Shown here piece after piece: positions 1-5,265 of a DNA stretch of 7,198 nucleotides. How positions within the stretch are numbered: the first letter of the stretch is position 1; each line of letters begins with the position of its first letter. The position numbers and the translations under genes are program-made. Origin of the DNA: Deltaproteobacteria bacterium (GTDB lineage Bacteria; Desulfobacterota; DSM-4660; Desulfatiglandales; Desulfatiglandaceae); the NCBI GenBank assembly GCA_019307645.1, contig JAFDJF010000363.1:1-7198 (forward strand). Direction: 5' to 3'. Under the pieces are notes generated by a model. That model did not search any database. It saw only the letters and a program-made list of their open reading frames with translations, and had not been told where the DNA came from.

Positions 1-195
1 TATCTCATTTTTGTTTGCAAGAAAATTCACAAAGTAGCAAAAATTCTTTCAAACGTTACCTTCCGCCCATTGAATGCAGCCAAACCATTCTGTTTCTCAC
101 ACCACTCCGGCAACCATTCACCGCCCGGACAACACCGTTAAATTAAGGAAATTTTCAGCCTATTTCCCTGGAGATTCATTTAATCAGGTTTAAGC
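1..195. other. Intergenic sequence with no recognised gene
   Basis: No open reading frame with a credible start and ribosome site is visible on either strand, and no RNA gene or strong hairpin was recognised. The stretch is AT-rich near the left edge. It could carry the upstream region of a gene beyond the left edge, but no convincing promoter was found. Confidence 0.5.
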
Positions 196-459
196 AAAAC
201 CGAATATCGAATATCGAATCACGCTAAAGACGTGACCTAGGGGCAAGAATTTCGAATGATGAAGGAAGGAGTTTTTATCAATGATGTAAAAGGCATTAAC
301 CGCAAAGGTCGCTAAGAAACGCAAAGATACATATAATCCTTTAATTTTATCCTCAGTCATAAACCTGGCATCACTTGGCGTTCTTGGCGATAACAAATCA
401 ATCATAGAGCGAAGCGCTTCCATACTTCGTCATTCGTTATTCGATATTCTGCGGTTCAA
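196..459. repeat. Nested imperfect palindromic repeat (MITE-like)
   Basis: The outer arms are inverted copies. AATATCGAATATCGAAT at 203-219 matches the reverse complement of 432-448 (AATATCGAATAACGAAT) at 16 of 17 bases, and both arms are preceded by AACCG on their own strand. A second, inner inverted pair lies at 308-326 (GTCGCTAAGAAACGCAAAG) and 374-391 (reverse complement ATCGCCAAGAACGCCAAG). A third weak pair is 251-269 and 420-438. The unit therefore folds on itself at several levels. No clear target duplication flanks it. The 77-codon minus-strand frame at 190-423 is made entirely of this repeat and is not taken as a gene. From general familiarity, such CGAATATCGAAT and CGCAAAGAACGCAAAG motifs recur between genes in deltaproteobacterial genomes; copy number here was not tested. 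Confidence 0.6.
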
Positions 460-500
460 AACATTTCTCGCATGGTAGCCATCACGGATACGGGTCAATG

Positions 501-556
501 ATTACTGACCACCGTTTACTGATTACGAATCACTGACCACTGCTCACTGTTCACCC
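501..556. repeat. Array of eight degenerate 7-bp repeats overlapping the amrS stop
   Basis: Eight consecutive heptamers can be read without gaps: ATTACTG, ACCACCG, TTTACTG, ATTACGA, ATCACTG, ACCACTG, CTCACTG, TTCACCC. The consensus is roughly WYYACTG, and they pair into 14-bp double units. The last two units (544-556) lie inside the coding end of amrS and supply its stop codon and final residues (GEQ). No terminator-like hairpin is present here. Confidence 0.65.
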
Positions 557-1725
557 CACCTCCACGGTATCAGGGTCTCACAGAATCGGCAACGCCCTTT
601 TTCAATGTTGTATTGTTCGATGAAGTACCCCTTCCTTTCTATCAAAATCTTTTTGCAGTTGTGACAGTAAGTGTGCGTGCCTTCGTGCCCCGGGACATTA
701 CCCAGATAAACATATCGAATCCCCTCCTTAAGGGCCAGATCTCTCAGCTTCTCAAGCGTGTCAATGGGCGTGGCAGGGAGACGGATCAATTTATAATGCG
801 GGAAGAATCTCAAAAAATGCAGGGGATAGTCCGGCCCCAGTTCCTTCAGTATCCATCCGCACATCCGTTTGATCATCTCCGGCCTGTCCACATATGTCGG
901 CACCACAAGGGTTGTCATCTCGAACCAGACGCCCTCCCGGTGCATGGTTTTAAACGTGTTCAGAACAGGCGTAAGCGTGCCCCCATTGAGTCGGCGATAG
1001 ATACTGTCGTCAAAGGATTTCAGGTTTATATTGGCTCCGTCCAGGTACCTGCAAAGCCTGAGAAGAGGTTTTCTGTTTATATAACCATTTGAAATAATCA
1101 CATTTTTAAGACCCGCCCCTCTGGCCAGCCGGGCTGTATCGTACATGTATTCATAAAAGGTAACGGGTTCGGAATAGGTATAGGCAATGGAGGGCGTTTT
1201 TTTTATTTGAGCCTCCCTTACCACGTCTTTGGGAAAAAGTTCAGCATGCCGTACATCCTCCGGCCGTTTCTGAGAGATCTCCCAGTTCTGGCAGTTCAGG
1301 CACCTGAAACTGCAGCCGGTGGTGGCAATAGAGAGGATCGAGGAGCGGGGATAAAAGTGGTTGAGGGGTTTCTTTTCAATGGGGTCCACATGGACCGAGC
1401 AGGGGTTGCCGTATGCAAGAGAGTAAAGCTTCCCGCCGATATTTACCTTTGACCGGCATATGCTTCGATCTCCGGGGCCAAGTTCACAGCGGTTGGGGCA
1501 GACCTGACACTTCACCGCTTCACCGTCTGTTTCATAGTGAAAACCCTCGACCGACCATTTCCAGGGCTTTTCAGGGGCATCATCTTCAAGAACCTGCCCT
1601 TTTACGCTTTTGGCCTTTTGGTCTTCCTTTCCCAGAAACCCATATCCTGCGCCCGCACATAGAAGTGCAGAGGTGCATAAGCCCATGGATTTCAGAAATT
1701 CCTTGCGTGTTAAGTTCTTTTTCAT
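544..1725 (-). CDS. amrS: AmmeMemoRadiSam system radical SAM enzyme AmrS with Tat-like leader
   Basis: This is a 393-residue radical SAM protein of the PFL-activating-enzyme-like branch, the radical SAM part of the AmmeMemoRadiSam system; its substrate is not known to me. The [4Fe-4S]/SAM motif CSFRCLNC gives C138, C142 and C145 (CX3CX2C). An N-terminal cysteine cluster (C73, C76, C80, C90) precedes it, and two C-terminal CXXC pairs (C354/C357, C379/C382) look like a zinc-ribbon or extra metal site; all are typical of the family. Residues 1-31 form a basic region with TRKEFLK followed by a hydrophobic stretch, close to a Tat signal (consensus S/T-R-R-x-F-L-K) but with RK instead of RR. There is no good lipobox. 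The ATG at 1725 is supported by AAGGGGG five bases upstream. The gene begins 2 nt after the membrane spermidine synthase-like gene and is probably its operon partner. Its last codons lie in a heptamer array. Confidence 0.93.
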   Translation of the reverse strand: MKKNLTRKEFLKSMGLCTSALLCAGAGYGFLGKEDQKAKSVKGQVLEDDAPEKPWKWSVEGFHYETDGEAVKCQVCPNRCELGPGDRSICRSKVNIGGKLYSLAYGNPCSVHVDPIEKKPLNHFYPRSSILSIATTGCSFRCLNCQNWEISQKRPEDVRHAELFPKDVVREAQIKKTPSIAYTYSEPVTFYEYMYDTARLARGAGLKNVIISNGYINRKPLLRLCRYLDGANINLKSFDDSIYRRLNGGTLTPVLNTFKTMHREGVWFEMTTLVVPTYVDRPEMIKRMCGWILKELGPDYPLHFLRFFPHYKLIRLPATPIDTLEKLRDLALKEGIRYVYLGNVPGHEGTHTYCHNCKKILIERKGYFIEQYNIEKGRCRFCETLIPWRWGEQ

Positions 1726-1727
1726 AT

Positions 1728-3824
1728 TTACCCCCTTGTACTACTTAGGGAAAATATAACCACACCGCTCGAGATTTTCACAATTATTAAAAAAATAACC
1801 GTAGCCTGAATCCCCCACAGAGGGATCAGGATCGTTCCTGTTGCAAGGGTGCCCACTGCGGCACCTGCCAGATCAGCCGCAAGACAGCCTGCGGCAGGGC
1901 TCTGGTTTTCCCCGATGATACCTGCCACAACAGGGAACTGGAATCCGCAGAGAAAAGAAAATACGAAACAATAGGCCAAAAAATATATTTGATGAAGCTC
2001 ACTCCTGAAAAAAGCAGCCCACAAATAAAACAAAAACAATAAGGATAAAATCAGCAATTCTGAGACGGCCAACCTGATCCGGGTCTTTTGTCCCCAGAGT
2101 TTCCCTACCATTGCTCCCGGCAGGAGCCCCAGCAGAAAGGCCGTGACAATAGCGCCTATCTTTAAATAGATGTAACCATAAATAACCTGAAAGACAAAGA
2201 TTACAAGCATCTCCACACCCATGCCTGCCAGCCCGGTGGAAAAAAGGATATATTCTTCTTTCCGCATGAATACCATATAAATGACAGTCAGTCCCAGCAT
2301 TGCAAAAAGGAAATAATTGGGGGAGGTCCCGTGTTTCACAAACCATTGATGGAACACAATAGTTATGAGGGTTGGATTGAAATCCGTATTGACGGGCATG
2401 TCTCCGACTATGTCTTTAAGGTTCCGGATCCTCTCTTCCGTTACGTTCCCATAAAAGAATCCCTCAATATAAGAAGTGCGGATGGATTTCTGATTTAGCC
2501 TTACAGGGATATCCGGCCAGAGTTCGCCGTCGCGACAAAGAAAATAGGCCTCCTCACCCGGAAGGACAAGAACGTTTTGGAAATGGAGGCTGACCGTGCT
2601 GTGGATGGTGGCGAATTTTTTTCTCCAGCTGTCACTGATGTAATTCGGGCTGTACTCAATACTGAGAGACAACACACCTCCTTTCTTCAGGATTTTCTTT
2701 GTGCAGGCGAAGAATTCGCTGGTAAAAAACCGGTTTATCTGGAAGGTATCGGGATCCGGGAGATCAATGATGACGGCATCGTACTTTCTTTTTGCGGTTT
2801 TAATATAACGCCTTCCGTCGGTGTTCATAATCTCTAGAAAAGACGCCTTTTCTATGACGCCAAGACCCAGGGCCGCCTCTGTCAGGGCCGGATCAAGCTC
2901 CACATAGTCAACATGCGCCGGATGGTATTTGCCGACCTCTTTAATGGTTTCACCCAGACCGCCGGACACCAGAAGCACGTTTTCTATCCGGTCCAGCTGA
3001 CACAGGGCGTAATGCACCTTTTCCTCGCTCGTAATGATGTTTGAGCCGGAATAAAGCGGTGTTCCCGATTCCCAGAATGTATGCTGGCTTCCCTCTCTGG
3101 AGATCACAATCCTCCCATAAGGAGACTCCGAGTATTGTACGATATTGCCGTACTGAGCCGCCAGGGTATGCCTCTCAAAACGGCTGTTTGTGGCGTACCC
3201 ATAGAAAATAAATGCCAGGGCAAGGGTTATGAACAACAGGGCATATGCCCGGGATTTAAACAGAAGGAAAACGGCGGTCAAAATCAAAAGGGTGGAACTG
3301 ACGGCGATGATGGCAAAGGGTTTTAACCAGTAAACCAGGACAAAACTGAACAGAATCCCACCGGTGATATCTCCAATGCTGTCGGTAAGATACAGGTCTC
3401 CGCTCTTAAAAGAGTAACTTTCCGCATTCAGCACCTTCTGGGCATAGGGGAGGATAAAACCGACAAGAAAACAATATGGGGTTACAATAACAAGGATATA
3501 GAAAAAAATGGAATAGAATCCCGGCGAAACACCGTGGGTGAAAAATGTATCCCTTAATCCCCTGATTGCGATCAACTGCAACAGGGGCCAGACCGCAATG
3601 ATCAGGATGAGTAGTGCGTATACCCGCAGGGAGGTGTGTTTAACCGCTTTTGCTGCAAGGCTGCCGATACCGGTCAGCAACAGCCAGCAGAAGAGCGACA
3701 GAGAGATCGTGATTTCATTCCCGTGAAACTGGGTCAGGAATTCTCTGATAGTAACCAGTTGGGTGGTAACAGAGGTAATTCCCGTACCGATAATCGATAA
3801 GATGATCAGCCGCTTTTGATCCAT
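1728..3824 (-). CDS. Polytopic membrane protein with spermidine synthase-like domain
   Basis: A 698-residue fused protein. About six or seven hydrophobic segments (roughly 7-27, 37-57, 67-87, 100-126, 150-166, 168-183, 192-208) precede a soluble Rossmann-type domain (about 215-490), and about seven more follow (495 to the end). The soluble domain resembles aminopropyltransferases: nucleotide loop SGGLGE at 277-282 (usual GGGDGG, so Asp is replaced by Leu), acidic VELDP at 298-302, NTDG at 324-327, and DLPDP at 344-348, matching the catalytic D-x-x-D-P of spermidine synthase. NRFFTSEFF (354-362) is typical of the membrane-fused subfamily. It probably binds SAM or decarboxylated SAM, but the acceptor is unknown and true polyamine synthesis should not be assumed. 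The start at 3824 has a modest GGGGA nine bases upstream. The gene overlaps the amrS ribosome site and lies downstream of amrA across an inserted element. Confidence 0.85.
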   Translation of the reverse strand: MDQKRLIILSIIGTGITSVTTQLVTIREFLTQFHGNEITISLSLFCWLLLTGIGSLAAKAVKHTSLRVYALLILIIAVWPLLQLIAIRGLRDTFFTHGVSPGFYSIFFYILVIVTPYCFLVGFILPYAQKVLNAESYSFKSGDLYLTDSIGDITGGILFSFVLVYWLKPFAIIAVSSTLLILTAVFLLFKSRAYALLFITLALAFIFYGYATNSRFERHTLAAQYGNIVQYSESPYGRIVISREGSQHTFWESGTPLYSGSNIITSEEKVHYALCQLDRIENVLLVSGGLGETIKEVGKYHPAHVDYVELDPALTEAALGLGVIEKASFLEIMNTDGRRYIKTAKRKYDAVIIDLPDPDTFQINRFFTSEFFACTKKILKKGGVLSLSIEYSPNYISDSWRKKFATIHSTVSLHFQNVLVLPGEEAYFLCRDGELWPDIPVRLNQKSIRTSYIEGFFYGNVTEERIRNLKDIVGDMPVNTDFNPTLITIVFHQWFVKHGTSPNYFLFAMLGLTVIYMVFMRKEEYILFSTGLAGMGVEMLVIFVFQVIYGYIYLKIGAIVTAFLLGLLPGAMVGKLWGQKTRIRLAVSELLILSLLFLFYLWAAFFRSELHQIYFLAYCFVFSFLCGFQFPVVAGIIGENQSPAAGCLAADLAGAAVGTLATGTILIPLWGIQATVIFLIIVKISSGVVIFSLSSTRG
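1731..1737 (-). promoter_or_regulatory. Ribosome binding site of amrS inside the upstream gene's end
   Basis: On the minus strand AAGGGGG lies five bases before the amrS ATG. It is built from the last sense codons of the upstream membrane gene (AGG GGG, then TAA at 1730-1728). Ribosomes finishing the upstream gene would therefore sit on the amrS start site, which points to translational coupling and fixes the amrS start. Confidence 0.75.
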
Positions 3825-3861
3825 CGGTATGGGTCCCCGGGATTAAACGCCGCCCGAACTT

Positions 3862-4089
3862 GACGATTAGTAACTGTTTAGATTTTTACCAATAATGCTT
3901 GTCGAACCGTGAGGGTCTCTTTTTAGAAGCCCGCATCACAACTGACATCCGCTATTATGCCCGCCAGACCTGGATTTCAAGCAACGTAAAGGCAGAGAAG
4001 GGCAACTTGGAGCGGAAGACATGCTTTGTAGACCCCCAATGACCGATTATGCTACGTCTTTTCAAAACTCTAAACGGTTACGACGATTA
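3862..4089. mobile_element. Non-autonomous IS66-like element (MITE) with 8-bp target duplication
   Basis: The element proper is 3870-4081 (212 bp). Its left end GTAACTGTTTAGATTTTT (3870-3887) and the reverse complement of its right end, GTAACCGTTTAGAGTTTT (4064-4081), match at 16 of 18 bases. It is flanked by an exact 8-bp direct repeat GACGATTA (3862-3869 and 4082-4089). Terminal repeats starting GTAA with 8-bp duplications are characteristic of the IS66 family (established knowledge). The interior has no open reading frame resembling a transposase, so the element would need a helper in trans. It sits between amrA and the membrane spermidine synthase-like gene and accounts for 220 of the 303 intergenic bases. 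An intact target duplication suggests a fairly recent insertion. Confidence 0.8.
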
Positions 4090-4127
4090 TAACATCACGT
4101 CCTTTTCGAATCCAAAATCGTGTCTAA

Positions 4128-4889
4128 TCAATCTTTTCGTTTAGACACAGGCCATTCTTCTTCAAAAGCCTGTACCTGATAGACAGATACTTCAAGGTCT
4201 CCTTGTTTCCATGCACCCGCCCCAAGGCCTGCCTTGAGACAGAGATGGGCCAGAAAGTCCTCTTTTTTTGGCAATTGCTCCCAGACCTGTGGAAGAAAAG
4301 TGGCCTGGTGATAATCCTTTCTGATAATCACACCGTCCATATCCGGGCGCAGTTTCTTTAACAGATCATCGGCATCGGAATAGGAAAGCCGCTTTGGCTC
4401 GGTCAAGATGCTGATCTCTATCTTTACCCGTTTCCACTCATCTTTTGTCAGGGGCGGGAACCGGGGGTCCCGGAATGCGGCATTGACGGCATTCACCCTG
4501 ATCCCTTCAATCAAAGTTTCCTGAGGGATAATATGGCCGATGCAGCCCCTCAAATTGCCGCCGGTGGTCAGGGTGACAAATGTGCCGCGCTGTTCACGAA
4601 ATTTGTCTGAACGATGGGCATCGGACTGTTGTTCTTTTTGATCAGAAAGCCTTTGGTCGATTGTTTTTCGTGCCACAGATAAGAGGTATTTACCCTCATC
4701 CCCGGTCAATTTGTCTGTGTCTGCCATAGCCATTTCCTCTGTGTTTTTCTTATGTTTTCCGTGTGCCTTTGAGTCTTGCCCAAACCCGGCATTTATCCCG
4801 AAAAATACCAAGGTTAATGGAATAAATAAAACCCAAAAGACAAAAAATTTTATCAGACAATGTTTCCCGAATATCATCTCTTTATCCAT
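4128..4889 (-). CDS. amrA: AmmeMemoRadiSam system protein A (AMMECR1 domain), membrane-anchored or exported
   Basis: A 253-residue protein. Residues 56-237 form an AMMECR1 domain with the hallmark LRGCIG at 103-108, then NAAFRDPRFPPL (126-137-like region), KIEISILTEP and a GVIIR...FLPQVWEQ segment, all standard for the family. The molecular activity of AMMECR1 proteins is unknown. Unlike the usual soluble form of about 180 to 200 residues, this one starts with a hydrophobic stretch (about 12-30, FFVFWVLFIPLTLVFFGINA) and a polar linker rich in K, H and E (37-55). This indicates a signal peptide, possibly cut near GFG/Q at 37, or an uncleaved anchor. The ATG at 4889 lacks a Shine-Dalgarno; the in-frame ATG at 4877 (M5) has GGA seven bases upstream and may be the real start. 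It is first in a probable operon with the spermidine synthase-like gene and amrS. Confidence 0.9.
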   Translation of the reverse strand: MDKEMIFGKHCLIKFFVFWVLFIPLTLVFFGINAGFGQDSKAHGKHKKNTEEMAMADTDKLTGDEGKYLLSVARKTIDQRLSDQKEQQSDAHRSDKFREQRGTFVTLTTGGNLRGCIGHIIPQETLIEGIRVNAVNAAFRDPRFPPLTKDEWKRVKIEISILTEPKRLSYSDADDLLKKLRPDMDGVIIRKDYHQATFLPQVWEQLPKKEDFLAHLCLKAGLGAGAWKQGDLEVSVYQVQAFEEEWPVSKRKD

Positions 4890-4891
4890 GG

Positions 4892-4921
4892 GGTAGCGCG
4901 GGGTTACGTCCCCGCCCTACC
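4892..4921. repeat. GC-rich hairpin against the amrA start codon
   Basis: GGTAGCGCGGGG (4892-4903) and CCCCGCCCTACC (4910-4921) are inverted with one mismatch over 12 bp, around the 6-base loop TTACGT. In the amrA transcript this hairpin would end two bases before the annotated ATG, where the ribosome site should be. It looks like a dispersed repeat unit rather than a dedicated regulator. It could reduce initiation at the first ATG and favour the ATG at 4877. Confidence 0.65.
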
Positions 4922-5085
4922 AATTATAATGGTTTCGTAAAAAGTCGTCACTCCGGTGAAACCCGGAGTCCAGACAAGCTGGAACTATCTGATATAACTG
5001 GATTCCGGCCTTCGCCGGAATAACGAAGGATACAGCGTAATCCCGCCATGGCGGGATAGACGGACTTTTTACAGTATCGTCAATT
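4922..5085. mobile_element. MITE-like element with inverted ends and three internal palindromes
   Basis: GTAAAAAGTC at 4937-4946 is repeated inverted as GACTTTTTAC at 5063-5072, and weaker similarity continues outward to AATT on each side (4922 and 5085). Inside are three hairpins. The first is CTCCGG/CCGGAG at 4951-4968. The second is ATTCCGGC-CTTC-GCCGGAAT at 5002-5021 (perfect 8-bp stem). The third is the perfect 18-bp palindrome ATCCCGCCATGGCGGGAT at 5040-5057. No coding sequence is present and no clean target duplication was found. Sequences of the CGTCATTCCGGC...GCCGGAAT type are familiar as dispersed repeats in environmental proteobacterial genomes; copy number was not checked. Confidence 0.65.
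4923..4951 (-). promoter_or_regulatory. Candidate sigma-70-type promoter for amrA, at the element edge
   Basis: On the minus strand GTGACG (4951-4946) is followed after 17 bases by a perfect TATAAT (4928-4923). Transcription would start near 4916, inside the GC-rich hairpin, leaving a leader of about 27 bases. The -35 box lies inside the MITE-like element, so the insertion may have supplied part of the promoter. This is consensus matching only. Confidence 0.3.
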
Positions 5086-5087
5086 TT

Positions 5088-5117
5088 ATTATAGTATTAA
5101 ATGAGGGTCAATGGAAA
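5088..5117 (-). promoter_or_regulatory. Second candidate promoter for the amrA operon
   Basis: On the minus strand TTTCCA (5117-5112) is followed after 18 bases by a perfect TATAAT (5093-5088). It lies outside the MITE-like element. A transcript from here would carry a leader of about 190 bases containing all the palindromes and the GC-rich hairpin before amrA. The -35 box matches consensus at only 4 of 6 bases, so the call is weak. Confidence 0.3.
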
Positions 5118-5196
5118 ATCATTCCCATATCTGACTGTTCCGGACCATAAAACGCTTTTGCAGAGAACCGCACATTTTTAGTACCGCAAAAACATC

Positions 5197-5225
5197 TTGT
5201 CTCTTTGCTGATTACCCAATAGACT
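5197..5225 (+). promoter_or_regulatory. Weak candidate promoter for the M16 protease gene
   Basis: TTGTCT (5197-5202) and TAGACT (5220-5225) are 17 bases apart, each matching the sigma-70 consensus at 4 of 6 positions. A start near 5232 would give a leader of about 34 bases. No better candidate was seen between the MITE-like element and the gene. Confidence 0.2.
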
Positions 5226-5265
5226 CAAAATCCAAAACAATGACCATCAACAGGAGAAATCAACC

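Noticed and set aside
190..423. 77-codon minus-strand open frame
   Set aside because: It lies entirely within the nested palindromic repeat, has no ribosome site and matches no family I recognise; its residues are translations of the repeat motifs.
613..1748. Three plus-strand open frames opposite amrS
   Set aside because: They are antisense to a protein with clear radical SAM motifs and have no recognisable domains.
1999..2346. 115-codon minus-strand frame inside the spermidine synthase-like gene
   Set aside because: It is an out-of-frame shadow; the main frame carries continuous membrane segments across this stretch.
3888..4063. Remnant transposase gene inside the IS66-like element
   Set aside because: Reading frames in the interior are short and show no IS66 transposase or accessory protein motifs that I can recognise.
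4922..5085. CRISPR array or riboswitch
   Set aside because: The hairpins differ from each other and are not regularly spaced direct repeats, and the inverted ends fit a MITE-like unit better than a ligand-binding leader.
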